DNA of 64,000 nucleotides from Gongronella butleri (GCA_025201375.1 JAIWZP010000061.1:62001-126000); one strand, 5' to 3'. Shown: positions 36,330 to 47,578, counted from the stretch's first letter. Translations and numbers: made by a program. Notes: generated by a model from the letters alone, not told the origin.

Positions 36330-37060
36330 TCTGTATCCACTGGATGGCATGCAATGGCCATTTTCAAAAATCACGGATTTTCCAAGGGATACAGTCGATC
36401 GGCGGATCCTCAGGTCACCACGCCATTCAACCACATGGTAAACAATCCTTGATAACCGATAGAAATGCAATAAAGACAAGGGTCCATCGACTGGTTTTTG
36501 TGTAAAATGCAAGCTGCTCGCATTTTTGGTCCAATGCTAACTTAACAAGAAATGACCACTGAGCATGTAAAACGATATCAGCAGAAAGAGCACGGTCTGG
36601 CGCGTACGTGGATATCCATGATCAATGAAAAAAAGCGAGTTTCAGCAGAGTTAGCATAGAAGGATCTTTTTGCCGAAAACTTTGAACGTGCGGTGGTTTA
36701 CGCTACGATTATGGTACGCGCTCGCTGAATACTATCAATTTATGCTTCGGATACGTACCTTGCTGATGGAGGCATTAGCGTGGCATCATCATGCTCTACT
36801 TGCAGAGAAATTCACGAGTGGATTTCAAGACAAAATCGCGAGTTGCACGTCAACGCGCAAGTTGACCACGCTCTTTTTTTGGCATTTCTCGTGGTTTCTC
36901 CATGCCCTTTCTCTTATGGGGAAGTTTGGTGCAATTCTGCAGATTTGATTTTCGATTTTGGTTTGGACACTCGGTCACGGCTGATTTGGATTTTCCGGTG
37001 TCCCGCTTTTGATAGCTGCAATTTGCCTCCCACTTAGTTTTCCAGCTCGCCATTTCATAT
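36330..37060 (-). repeat. Dispersed repeat family A, copy A4 (inverted)
   Basis: Its plus strand matches the reverse complement of 40850-40140: the CACGCCATTCAACCACATGGT block near 36418 pairs with 40700-40730, and the AAGTTTGGTGCAATTCTG block near 36923 pairs with 40220-40240. Together with A3 it forms an inverted pair. Confidence 0.7.
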
Positions 37061-37707
37061 TAGGACGGTATTCGAGTCGCGTTTAGCAGGTTTGGCAATT
37101 AAAAACGTTGATTCGTATTGAATATTATCAAGAAAATCTCTTTTTTTTTGTAGCATGAATCCAACGTTTCATTGTGTACAGACCTCAATGGTAGCCTGTC
37201 CACTTGCGTGTCATCCTTGTCGTCGTCGTGGTCAAAATTTAAGTTGACAATGGACACCCTTTAGAGATGCACCATTTTTTGAAGGCTTCATTTGTGCTAG
37301 CCGCAATCAGACAAGGGAACTTCTTGCTGGGCACAACAAGCCCTGGGTTTCTTGTGCCATATGCTTGAAGTTCTTTGACTGACGGCCCCAGACTGCGGTA
37401 ACCACAGCGCCCTGGAAGTTGTATGAAAGCGATATGTCAAACTAGTGCATCCTGCTGATCAGGGGTGATTGGCTTTGTAATTTAATATTTGCATATTGGC
37501 CGTACCATTGGTTATGCTTGTCAGTTATTTAAAGCCTTATATCTTGCCCAAAAGCAACCAGGGATGGTAACACCTCGGGCATTTTTTTTTGTACTTCAGA
37601 ACCCTGCGTAGCAAGATCTTGGCTTATTTTTACGTCTGTGCGACAACATAATGCGACAATCGCGAAAGAAGGCGCGGGACCTCGGCATTATCAGTATACC
37701 TGGTAGT

Positions 37708-37713
37708 TATAAA
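37708..37713 (+). promoter_or_regulatory. TATA box of secreted-protein copy 1
   Basis: TATAAA 84 bp before the ATG at 37797. Copy 2 has GATAAAAAG at the corresponding place (39312-39320). Confidence 0.5.
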
Positions 37714-37796
37714 GCGCAATTTTTATTGTTTCTCTCCTGCTAGCCTTAGTTCTCTCTGTCTCTCTCTCTCTCTTTCTCTCTCTTTTGTCAAATCAA

Positions 37797-38183
37797 TGAA
37801 ATTTGCTACCCTTTTGTGCTTGGTCTTGTTTCTTGATCATTGCCAGTGTCCGCGCTGACTCCTCTTGCAGTAAGAATGCTTGGATCAAGGTGTGCGTCAA
37901 GTCGGTGCAAGGCGCTGCTGTGACTGGAAATATGTACGTCACTAGCGGCAAAGACGCGCTCACCATCCCCGACTACTCACTGATCCCTGCGTTCGAAAAA
38001 ATGATGGGTGGCACCTGCTCGTACGATCGCAGTACCAATCACTTCTTCTGCCAGACCAACACTAATTGGAGGTCGGCGTACTGGTCTGGTATTATGAACA
38101 TTGAATTTGACTGCAGCCTTAGGCCTTACATGGCTTATAATCAAGACTGGGCGTCGTATGACTACTATTGCCGTGGTCTTTGA
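37797..38183 (+). pseudogene. Small secreted Cys-rich protein, frameshifted copy
   Basis: Paralogue of the gene at 39391. One extra base in the signal-peptide codons (GTCTTGTTTCTTG versus GTCTTGGCCTTG) shifts the frame, and translation from the ATG stops early (MKFATLLCLVLFLDHCQ...). Past the shift the frame is open to the end and conserves all six Cys of the mature protein (NAWIKVCVKSVQG, GGTCSYDR, CSLRPYMAYNQDW, YYCRGL). Either a young pseudogene or a sequencing error; no in-frame upstream ATG rescues it. Confidence 0.8.
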
Positions 38184-38189
38184 TAAAAT

Positions 38190-38930
38190 AAAATGCAATC
38201 GCTCCAATCTCAAAAGCAGAAATTTACAAGTGAGGATCTTGCTGAAATATCGGACGCGGGATGCGATTTGCAAGCTGCTCTAGGACATTGCGCCGCAAAT
38301 CATGCAAATCAAAATTGGCTGTGGCGAGCCCTCAAAACAAAAATCGAAAAACCGGGTCTCCAGATGGGCGCCAAACTTGGGTACAGGAACAATCGCACAG
38401 GGAAACCTACAATAATGCCAAAAAAGAGGTCAATACATCTGTTGCAAAACGAGCAATGGCCGATTTTCGATAAAACTTTAACCGCGAATTGCATGGGAAA
38501 AACGCGCTCATATAGCCGCGCTCACGCATCCACTAGCAAGAGACACTCTCAGGCGAATATATCGATTAGAAGCAGGGCGTGTAACTCGACGTCTGACGCG
38601 GTATTTCACGCGTCGAAAATTCGTGGTTTTCGAAAAATGATGACAGCGCGCCATCCAGGGGTCGCAGATCTCCCGGGGTGGGGCCCAATCGAACAAGAAC
38701 CATGTGCCATTGTCAGTCTCAATGCATATTTCATATTCTTCCAAGGAACAGTTGAAAAAATTGACAAAAATCACGCCAAAAATTGGTTTTATTGATTTTC
38801 TCGATGATCGCCATTATTGACGCGTCTGAAATTTGAACCTGTGATCACATCATGGCAGTTGAAACATATCACATACAGGTTTGACAATCTCATTGTCTGT
38901 TCCAAAGGAGTCATTTGACAAAAAAAAAAG
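38190..38930 (+). repeat. Dispersed repeat family A, copy A5
   Basis: Tail of duplication copy 1. The minus strand keeps the frame FDWAPPREICDPWMARCHHF, equivalent to FDWAPREICDPWMTRCPHF in A6; the 3-bp difference preserves frame. Confidence 0.8.
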
Positions 38931-38931
38931 C

Positions 38932-38984
38932 CTCCACGAGTTGCAGCACCTTGTAAATGCTATACTGGATGCCGGTCTCCTGCG
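38932..38984 (-). pseudogene. Fossil of the homoserine kinase C-terminus
   Basis: About 50 bp match 41285-41336 at roughly 88% identity. On the minus strand it reads GIQYSIYKVLQLVE, against GIQDSFYKVLELVE in the intact gene. It lies at the junction between the two tandem copies, so one duplication breakpoint was inside the homoserine kinase gene. Confidence 0.85.
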
Positions 38985-39390
38985 GGTAAATCACGGCACC
39001 CTAAAAACTGTATGAAAGCGGTATGACAAAGAGGTGCATGCTGCTGATCAGGGGTGATCGGCTTTGTAATTTAATCCCTGCATTCTGGCCGTGAAATCCA
39101 TTGGCTATGCTCGTCAGTTATTTAAAAACTGGACGTTTTGCCCAAAAGTAACCAGGGATCGGGGGCTCCTGTGGCTTTTTTTTTTGTACTTGAGTGCACT
39201 GCGTATCAAGATGTGGGCTTATTTTTACGTCTGTGCGACTGCATAATGTAACATTCGCGAAAGAGTGTGCGGGCCCTCGGGTAAATCAGTAAACTCCGCT
39301 GTCATTTCTAGGATAAAAAGCGCGATTTTATTGTGTCGTTCCTGCATATCTCAGATCTCTCTGTCTCTGTCTCTCTCTTTTGTCAAATCA

Positions 39391-39777
39391 ATGAAGTTTG
39401 CTACCCTTTTGTGCTTGGTCTTGGCCTTGATCATTGCCAGTGTCCGCGCTGACTACACTTGCAGTCAAAATGCTTGGATCAAGGTGTGTGTCAAGTCGGT
39501 GCAAGGCACCAGTGTGACTGGAAAAATGTTCATCACTAGCGGCAAAGGCGCGTTCGCCATTCCCAACTATTCACTGATGCCTCCTTTCCAAAGAATGATG
39601 GGTGGCACCTGCACGTATGATCGCAATTCCAATGACTTTTACTGCAAGACCACAACTCAATGGAAGTCGGCGTACTGGTCTGGCATTATGAACATTGAAT
39701 TCGACTGCAACAGCGTGCCTTACATGGGCTACAGTCAAGATTGGAAGTCGTATGATTATTACTGCCGTGGTATTTGA
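39391..39777 (+). CDS. Small secreted cysteine-rich protein
   Basis: Single exon, 128 aa. A signal peptide (MKFATLLCLVLALIIASVRA) precedes a ~108-residue mature protein with six Cys, consistent with three disulfides, and many aromatic residues (KSAYWSGIMNIEFDC, YMGYSQDWKSYDYYCRG). I recognise no family. The TATA-like GATAAAAAG lies ~75 bp upstream and the leader is a CT-rich tract. The size, secretion signal and duplication resemble effector or antimicrobial-type proteins, but no function can be stated. Confidence 0.8.
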   Translation: MKFATLLCLVLALIIASVRADYTCSQNAWIKVCVKSVQGTSVTGKMFITSGKGAFAIPNYSLMPPFQRMMGGTCTYDRNSNDFYCKTTTQWKSAYWSGIMNIEFDCNSVPYMGYSQDWKSYDYYCRGI

Positions 39778-39789
39778 TAAAAATAAAAT

Positions 39790-41090
39790 GAAATAAAATG
39801 CTTCTTTTTCAAGCTCAATGGGCCTCTTGGCTCAGCGATTTTTTGCTGCAGCTGCCAAATTCCATTTTTCGCGCCAATCTGAAGTGCATTTTTAAGAGAG
39901 CAAAGCCCAGAAAGTGAAACGACGGATGCATCAATTGAGTGATGTGTTACAGGGGAAATCGAAAGAAATGAGCCTTTTTGGGAATAACCAAGCATTTCAT
40001 TCAACTTGGCAATAAAAGTTGTCCTGCCGGCCAGCGCGCAGGATAGGTGCCAGCGCGCAGGATAGGTGCCGGCGCGCAGCAAGTGAAGATCCAGCTGTAA
40101 CATCGAACGAGGGACGCGATTTGTAAGCTGTTCCAAGTCATTGGGCTGCAAATCGTGCAAATCAAAATTGGCCATGGCGAGCCTTCAAAACAAAAATCAA
40201 AAAAGCAGATCCTCAGAATTGCGTCAAACTTACACACAAGAACAATCGCATACGCAAATCGACAAAAATGCGAAAAAAGAGGGCAAGTCATCTGTTGCGA
40301 AACGAGCAATGGCAGATTTTCGATTAAACTTCAATCGCGAATTGCATGGAAAAAACACGTCCATAGAGCCACACTGACGCGTCCACTAGCAACAGACACT
40401 CCCAGATGCATAGATTGATTACGAACAGGCGCGTGTAACTCGACGTCTGACGCGGTATTTCACGCGTCGAAAATTATTAATGATTTTCGAACCGCGTTAA
40501 AAATGCCAAAAAACCACTTTATTTGTTGATCATGAATGTCCACATACGCAGCGAGCCATGCTCTTTCTGATGGTGTTTGTTTCTCGGAAATCCAGGCACT
40601 TTTCATCGAGATGCCCTTGAGTCGAAAAAAAAATTTAAGATGCAATTTGCGCGGAAACCTGTCAATGGACCTCTGGCTTTTATCTCGTTTCCGTCGGTGA
40701 ATGAGGGCGACGTACCATGTGATTGAATGGCGTGGCGATCTGAGGACCTAAATTTCTCCATTTTCAGCCCTTCGAGCATACTCCTGTGAAAATTTGTGGT
40801 TTTCGAAAAATGTGGACAGCGCGTCATCCAGGGGTCGCAGATCTCCCGGGGGGCCCAGTCGAACGAGAAACGCGTGAAACTGTTAGGCTCATGCATACGT
40901 TTCTTATTCTCCATGTAGCAGTTGGAAAAAAATCGATAAACCCACTCTAAAAATTGGTTTATCGTGATTTTCTCGACGACCACCATTATCGACGCGCCCG
41001 AAAATTGAACCAGTAACTTCATCATGGCCGTTGAAACATATCACAGGCAGGCATGACGATCTCAATGTCTGTTCCAAGGGGGCATCTGAC
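39790..41090 (+). repeat. Dispersed repeat family A, copy A6 (longest)
   Basis: Contains every block seen in A1-A5. It includes a short direct repeat GCGCAGGATAGGTGCC near 40036-40075. The minus strand carries two protein-like frames (MANFDLHDLQPNDLEQLTNR and FDWAPREICDPWMTRCPHF). Confidence 0.8.
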
Positions 41091-41184
41091 AAAAAAAGCG
41101 TATTTCAAGAGTGTACGGCTCCAATTGCACCTAAATCCCATTAAACTCACGCCACTCTTGCCGAGAATGTAAAATGAAACTATA

Positions 41185-41190
41185 TTTATT
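41185..41190 (-). promoter_or_regulatory. Poly(A) signal of the homoserine kinase gene
   Basis: AATAAA on the minus strand, about 63 bases after the stop codon. Confidence 0.5.
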
Positions 41191-41252
41191 TAGAGGGCAT
41201 CAGAGGAGGGGAACAAAAAAGAGAACGAGGCAAGGGGGGCAAGCAAAGCGAA

Positions 41253-41578
41253 TTACAATCCATGTTCCTTCACAGTGGCGCCATCCTCCACGAGCTCCAG
41301 CACCTTGTAAAAGCTATCCTGGATGCCGTGCTCCTTGAACAAGGCCTGGACAGCCTTGGCAATGGCGTCGAAATTATGAGTAGCGAGGGCAAGGATCGTG
41401 GGACCGGCGCCAGACAGACAAATGCCCAAGAGACCGTCAAACTTGTCAATGGTGATCGACGACAGGATCTCGGGGAGACCAGGAATCTAATTTCGGGGTA
41501 AAAACAAAAAAAAAAGTGAGTCAGATGAACAAACGCGTCGCGCGGACGGGTTGTTGCCGCAGCACGTGCCATTTTCTT

Positions 41579-41615
<37 letters not shown>

Positions 41616-42493
41616 AGAGTCTTGCGGTAGGGCTGGTGCACCTTGTCCTGCATCGCATTGTAGATCAAGTCGGGGTTGGGGGGTGACTGGCTGACGGCCG
41701 TGGTGAGCACCGACAGGCGTTGGAAATTGAAAATCTATGCAAAAATCGACAGAACTTCCCATTGAGCAACGCATTTCCATGGATCATTCCAATTTTTTAC
41801 CATATCCTGACGATCAAAGGTGGTAGGGACGACGGCACGAGCCTCGACGGTGGCGACCTTGAATTGGGGGACGATGGCAATGCACTTGATTTGCCTGTTC
41901 CAGTTGAGGCGGACATAATGAGCGATGCCCTGGGGCGGCTGGGGCGACACCTTGTTGGGGATGACGTCCAAGAACGATTCGCTCTCGGGGATGCCGGCAA
42001 CATCCTCGGGAGACAGCTCGCGCAGGTAAGATGCGACAAAGCCGCCAATGAGGGCAGCAGCCACATTGTCCGGGTGGCGCTCGATCATGAGCGAGTAGTC
42101 GAGCAGGCGCTCCTTTGGCAAATTGAGCTGGCCGAGGGCGTCGCCCAACAAGATACCGGCAACGACAGCGGCGCCGGACGAACCGAGGCCACGACCAAGA
42201 GGAATTGGATTGTCGACATGGATTTGCAGGCGGTCGGGCAGACGTGAGATCCCATTGGCAGAAAGAACGTAGAGAGCGGCCTTGGTAATCAAGTTGTGCT
42301 CTGGAGTAAGTGGAACATCCTTGGCTCCTTCGCCAGAATAGGTCATTTCAAACGCCTTGTCCGTCACGCCCACGTGCACATCCAATGAAAGGTACATCGA
42401 CAGAGACATGCCTAGCGTATCATATCCAGGACCAATGTTCGCCGACGAGCAAGGCACACGGATCGTAAAGTGACGGGAATTGGAAGACGGCAT
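41253..42493 (-). CDS. Homoserine kinase (GHMP family)
   Basis: Three exons: 42493-41801, 41734-41615 and 41486-41253, 348 aa. Motif 1: VPCSSANIGPGYDTLGMSLS (~13-32). Motif 2, the ATP loop: PIPLGRGLGSSGAAVVAG (~96-113). Motif 3: GICLSGAGPTILA near the C-terminus. IERHPDNVAAALIGGF is also typical. It phosphorylates L-homoserine with ATP in threonine synthesis. Intron 2 has a 32-nt A run following the donor. A remnant of its last exon is found at 38932-38984. Confidence 0.95.
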
Positions 42494-43303
42494 GGAGAAA
42501 AAAAATCAAAAAAAGAAGGAAAACGGGCCTTTTTGTGGCGTGCACGGATTTAGTCTATCTATATAAATAGGGAAAGGGAGAGGTCAAACTCGTAATTGGT
42601 GCAGCAAAGTACCAACAGCGAGCAAGAGGTGAGAGGGGGAGAGGGGGAGGGGTAAAAGAAAAAGGAAAGAAAAGAAAAGGAACAGAGAATGAAACAAGGT
42701 TCTTTTTTGACAAGTGAGTCATTCCTGCTTGCTTTTGCGGATTTTTCACACCGACCAATCAAATTCATGCAGTTTTGCTTTGATCACACAAGATCACAAG
42801 TGCTCATTGGCGTCGTGTGATCTGGCAAAATGGCATGCCAGCGCATGAAAGGCACGCATTCCATGGCCCACAGACGGATCTCATTGCTAATTCATTGACC
42901 ATGCATCTGCAAACGATCGGTCTATATAAAAAAAAAAAATAATAACAAAAATAAAAAAAGGGTTGGTGGCATAGCCAAGCGTGACGTGAAATGTGAAACA
43001 AAAAGTCTTATTATATTATTTTGGCGGCAAGGCACGGCCCAGACGCGGGAAAAACGAGCTCCCCCCCCTTTTTTTTAAAAAGGGAGCATGAAAGAAAACA
43101 TGAATAAAAGGAGTACGCGAAACGCGCGACGCGTTCGTTACGCTGCAGAAGCCTGGAAATCAGGGGGACAATTGGTTTTTTTTTGGGATGCAAGCATCCA
43201 CTTTTTTTAAGCTTTTTATTTTTTTTTTAAATTACTGCTTTAAACATATAATGATGGCAAATTGGACGTGGAGGGAGAGGGAGCGTGAGTAAAAAAAGCA
43301 GTT
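42494..43303. other. Intergenic, no gene seen
   Basis: Holds the homoserine kinase promoter (TATTTATATAG on the minus strand at about 42558-42570) and the 3' flank of the His-rich gene, with a complement AATAAA near 43215. Confidence 0.5.
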
Positions 43304-44779
43304 TTAGGCTTTTTTCTCATCCTGGAGCTTCATGTGGCCAAATGATTCCTCGAGGTAGTCGGGAGGAGGCGGGAACGCATGCGCTTGGTGGTGGTGCTTG
43401 CCACGTCCGAATCCCCAGGCGTGGAAAGGATGCATCATGGGCGGATGGCCGCCGTGATGGGGATGATGGGGATGATGGTGGTGACCGTGTTTTCCACCGT
43501 GATGAGGAGAATGGGGAGGATGGGGCGGCGCGTGGAAGCCGTGGTGATACGCCTTTGCCGCGCCCTTCCAAAAGACGCGCTCGTACTTGGGGTGATTGAG
43601 CATTTTGTTGTATTTTTGCTGCATTTCATTGTCGCTGTCGCTGGACGACGAAGAAGACGACGACGACGTGGTGTCGGAGCTGGTGGAGTTGGAGCGGCAG
43701 TGCTTGTGCTTGCCGCCATGGCGATGATGGTGGTGCGCGTGGCGCGATTCGCGAGCCTCGCGTCGGCGTTCGCATTTTTCGACGCGTTCTTGATATTTGG
43801 CCATCTTGCGCTGGCATTTGTTGGCCCAATGGCCGTACATGTGGTGCATGGGGAAGCCACCAAAGGAAGGAGGAGCAGGAGGAGGAGGCACCGTCGAAGA
43901 GGTTGAGGGTGCGTCGTGAGGCGTCGTCTTTTCATCGTCGTTGGCGGCAGGACCAAAACCGGGATGATGATGGCGTCCAAAGCCGGCAAACGGGCCAAAG
44001 GGGAAAGGAGGGCGCATCATGCCCGGTTGTGGAGGACCGTGGTGATGAGGACCGTGGTGAGGACCGTGGTGATGGCCGTGACGATGGCGTCCAAAGCCGC
44101 CGCGGCCACCAAATGGCGCGGATTGCATCATGTATTCCATCAGATTGCCGGGGACACTAGAGAAGAACGCCATTCGGTCGAGCTTGGGGTGGTAGGACAT
44201 GGGTGGAGCTGCATAGTTGGTGAGCCACTCATCGGCTGTGGCCAGGATTTCCAGGTCGGGGCTCGTGATGTACACGCTGCTGAAACGCGACATGAACAGC
44301 GATAAATGAGGTTGGCTGTTGATCAGCGTCGCGTGCTTGTCCATCAATTCGCCCAATTGAGCGTAAAGCGACGCGTAACTGCCGGAAGACGTGTCATTGG
44401 GTGCCTCGGACGCCGCATCGGCTGGAGCAGAAGGCGTGGGCGACGCCGCACGAGTCGATTCGACGTGTTCGGGCGCAAATACCCATTCCATCATGGACGC
44501 GTCGATGCCATCCACATAGTAGAGACGCACAAGCGCAGGCTGGGCCGCAAGAACCGTGTCAAAAGCGGCCGCATCATCAATCTTGTGCTTGTCTTGCGCT
44601 TGATCCAAGTAAAAAAGAGACATTTCAGATTGCAGCTTCTCGGGCACGTTCAGTGACGCGTGCAGAAGCGTCGTAAACTCGGTCCACGTGCATTGAGCAC
44701 GATCCAGCGCAAGGCGATGATCAGAACCTTGGTAGGTGACGACAAAAGTCACCATGGAGGGGTTGGTAGAGCTTGACAT
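43304..44779 (-). CDS. His-rich protein with PB1-like N-terminus
   Basis: Single exon, 491 aa, start at the ATG 90 bp after a TATAAAAA box. Residues ~8-92 look like a PB1/ubiquitin-like fold: TFVVTYQGSDHRLALDRAQC, TEFTTLLHASLNVPE, LFYLDQAQDKHKIDDAAAF and PALVRLYYVDG. A mixed region follows (SLFMSRFSSVYITSPDLEIL). The C-terminal half is extremely His/Gly/Pro-rich, with a run of nine Ser and three His-rich blocks. It may bind metals or form condensates (inference). No family assignment beyond the PB1-like start. Confidence 0.75.
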   Translation of the reverse strand: MSSSTNPSMVTFVVTYQGSDHRLALDRAQCTWTEFTTLLHASLNVPEKLQSEMSLFYLDQAQDKHKIDDAAAFDTVLAAQPALVRLYYVDGIDASMMEWVFAPEHVESTRAASPTPSAPADAASEAPNDTSSGSYASLYAQLGELMDKHATLINSQPHLSLFMSRFSSVYITSPDLEILATADEWLTNYAAPPMSYHPKLDRMAFFSSVPGNLMEYMMQSAPFGGRGGFGRHRHGHHHGPHHGPHHHGPPQPGMMRPPFPFGPFAGFGRHHHPGFGPAANDDEKTTPHDAPSTSSTVPPPPAPPSFGGFPMHHMYGHWANKCQRKMAKYQERVEKCERRREARESRHAHHHHRHGGKHKHCRSNSTSSDTTSSSSSSSSSDSDNEMQQKYNKMLNHPKYERVFWKGAAKAYHHGFHAPPHPPHSPHHGGKHGHHHHPHHPHHGGHPPMMHPFHAWGFGRGKHHHQAHAFPPPPDYLEESFGHMKLQDEKKA

Positions 44780-44864
44780 TTGGGTTTTGTCAGAAGTAGA
44801 GAGAAAATAAAAAGATGAAGAATGAATAAAAAAAAAAAAAAAAGTGATTGATCTCCCTCCCCTC

Positions 44865-44872
44865 TTTTTATA
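44865..44872 (-). promoter_or_regulatory. TATA box of the His-rich protein gene
   Basis: TATAAAAA on the minus strand, about 90 bp before the ATG at 44779. Confidence 0.55.
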
Positions 44873-45112
44873 CCCTGTTTTGGGCCCAGCCTGCATTGTG
44901 CTTCGTCTTGGCAGAGTGGGGCCAAGGAATGCGTTGAAAAATCCATGCTGCGGCGAACACAAAGCGAATCTCCCCGCCAATCATGACCTCCGCTCCGCCG
45001 CGCACTTTTAACCCCCTCTCGGCCCGAGATCGCCCACCATGGAAGCCGACAACCCGCCCCTTTTTTTTCATTATGTACAAACGGCCGCTTTTATTATAGT
45101 ACTGTACTATAG
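44873..45112. other. Short intergenic spacer
   Basis: Upstream of the His-rich gene and downstream of tfb2. A complement AATAAA near 45090 could end tfb2. No gene seen. Confidence 0.5.
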
Positions 45113-47578
45113 CTACTGCTGCTGTTGCTGCCTCTCAATGCGTCGCTTGACAAAGCCTTTGACGCTCTCATGGCCCCTAAAAAAGTTCGGCGTGTGAGCC
45201 GCCGTCGGCGTGACCTCCGATCAACTCCAATTCGCACCCAATTCGCACCCAATTCGCCTCTCTCAAATGTCAGATCAAACCCAAAAAAAAAACACTTACA
45301 CTTGTGTGATCACCATAGTGCGCTTCTTGGGATTCGCCCACAAAAGAACACCAACCTGGCGCGCGTGCTTCTCTGACGCATCATAATCGGCTTGTACGTT
45401 GTAATTCATGTACATGAAGGCTGCAAGAAAGAAAGAAAGAAAAAAAATGGAAGAAAAAAAGCGTGTGAGTCGCACGCATGAATTGGCCATTCGTGCCCTT
45501 GATGGGCCATTCATGCCCTTGGTGAGACATTCGTGCGCTTGGTTCCTTACCTGGTGTTGTCTTGAGGCGGTTTCTCTCCATTTCCCAAAGCCGCATCTGA
45601 TCAACGACCGTCAATGGGAGGATGGGTGTCTACCAAGGCAAGAAAAAAGAAAAGAGGGGGTGAGGGGCACGTGCCAAGGGAGGCCAAGAGATTTGTTTGT
45701 CGTTTCATGCCAATTGCCACAGGGGACAAGACAATGCAAAGTGAAGTTTCCAGAATTTACCTTTTTTCGCATCTGAGGGTGCGCGTGCGATTGCAAATAG
45801 GCAATCATCTAAGGACGTGGTGCCGAATTGGGGGTCGGTGAGCACGCCGACCCACCGTTTTTTTTTTTTTTTTTGTTTTTGGCTTCTTTGGCTTTTTTGC
45901 CATTTTATTTCTTCTTTTTTTTTTTTACCTGTTCGGCCGTGATGCCCTTGATCAGGGCATTGCGCACGCTGTCACGCGTGATCAGACCCGTCACCATGTT
46001 TGGGAAGCGCGCATTGAGTTGTACAAAGAGATTGAGCACGGAGATCTGCAACAGGGAGTCTAAAAGAGCAGCCGCGATGAGCTTTTTGTTTCTTTTTCTT
46101 ATACAACCTCTCCCCCCTCCCTTTTTTTGTCTTACCGGTGTAGGCATAGAGACGATAATTGGTCTCGACAATGACGAAGCCCTGCTCTTCGTCATCCTTG
46201 CTTGTCATGGCGGCGGATATGGACGAGGACGCGAGCCCCGCGTCAGCCGTGGGCGATGGCTTGCTGATCAGACGTGCCGAATTGCCTGACGTCAGCGTCG
46301 TGGCGAGCCTCGTCGGGTAATAGCGACGTGAACCCCTCTACAATGAAAAAAAAGACGCATCAGCGCCCCAAACAGCCAATAATGACATTTTTCTCTTTTT
46401 CTTTTACCTTGCGCTGGTACACAATGCCATAATCTCTCAGGTCTTCCAGCATGTGCTGCTGTGTCTGTGTCAGGGTCTCGACCGAGTAATTCTAACAACA
46501 AAATGCGCTATAAGCCCGCCAATCCCCCTCCAAAAAAAAAAAAGGCATGGATCCAGTAGAAAAACGTACCTCGCCAAGCTCAGACGCGCCCAATTGGAAT
46601 AAAAAGTTGAGCACTTCGACAAGATCCATCTGCAGCATCTCGGCTACATTGAGATATTGAAGCAAGAACGCCCAAACTTGTGTATTCACGTCCTGTAAGA
46701 GGAATTGGAAACCTTTGTTGGTAATTTCGAGCTGGTTCTGTTCCCTATGCAGCGCGTAATAAAAGAACAAAAAGGGGGATGCGTGTGAGCGACGTCATCG
46801 CGTCACATCGTGCTCAGATTTTCGTCGTCTTTTTTTTTTACCCTTTTTTCATGAGTTGGCTCCTTTCGAGCAAATTGAGCACGCCAGCACTTGGTTTCCG
46901 GCTCGTCAGCGTGCCGACCATGTAATGGAGAATCGCTTCCCATTGCTGTGTTGAATATTGGTCGAGAAACGCAATATCGACCTGGTGTTTGTCGACCGTG
47001 GCGCATGGGAGGCCAAATGACTGCTGTGTGCCGCTGATAAAAGGCGTCAATTCACTGGACTGCGGCACACGTACACGCGTATTCTCCTTTTCTTACCCGC
47101 CCGTCAATGCGTTTTTGAATTCCAATCGAAAGGTATCATTCATCATCAGCATGTTGTTCTTTTCCACCATGATGCGTAGCCTTGTCAGCTTGACAATCGC
47201 GTCCTGCAACTTCCTAAAGGGTTGAAAGAAGCATTGAGCGCCCTCCCCTCCTCACATTGACTTCTCACGGACGCGCGCTAACAATACCTTTGGCCGTCCA
47301 AAGTGACCCAATGGCCCAAATCTTGCATAGACATGGGCTTTTCCACGTAAAGCAAGGACATGACGATCTGACGACCAATACCGGGCAGCAGTCTAAGAAG
47401 ACAAAAGGAAACGAATGAGAAAGGGAGCGTGTCCAATGGGTGGACCGGGTCCGATGAGCGCTGCTTGCCTGAAAATAGCCAGACAAGTCGCTGGTTTTTG
47501 AAAAAGCCGCTGAAACGTAAAGTCTGGCAATGTCTCCAGGTACTCATAGATGCTTGTCTTGAAGTTATCGACGGACAT
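45113..47578 (-). CDS. tfb2: TFIIH core subunit Tfb2 (p52)
   Basis: Twelve exons: 47578-47469, 47392-47288, 47213-47097, 47033-46842, 46744-46570, 46491-46408, 46337-46136, 46059-45929, 45808-45761, 45629-45551, 45420-45300 and 45176-45113, 475 aa, near human p52 length. Landmarks: [124 protein letters not shown] and [18 protein letters not shown]. Tfb2 anchors XPB/Ssl2 in TFIIH for transcription and nucleotide excision repair. The first intron is GC-AG (donor GCAAGC). The last exon ends in five Gln. Confidence 0.95.

Larger units (their letters stand above)
37398..38930 (+). repeat. Segmental tandem duplication, copy 1
   Basis: Collinear with 38985-41090: shared promoter (CTGCTGATCAGGGGTGAT, TTATTTTTACGTCTGTGCGA), shared secreted-protein gene, and a shared family A tail (AGATCTCCCGGGG, TGAAACATATCACA). 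Copy 1 lacks about 280 bp after the gene and about 300 bp near 38620, the latter between GAAAATT words. Confidence 0.9.
38985..41090 (+). repeat. Segmental tandem duplication, copy 2
   Basis: Longer copy of the unit at 37398-38930, containing the intact secreted-protein gene and the fullest family A copy. Many substitutions and indels show that the duplication is not recent. Confidence 0.9.

Noticed and set aside
38193..38795. A 200-codon plus-strand frame after the secreted-protein pseudogene
   Set aside because: Lies within family A repeat and is not conserved in copy 2; the conserved peptides are on the opposite strand.
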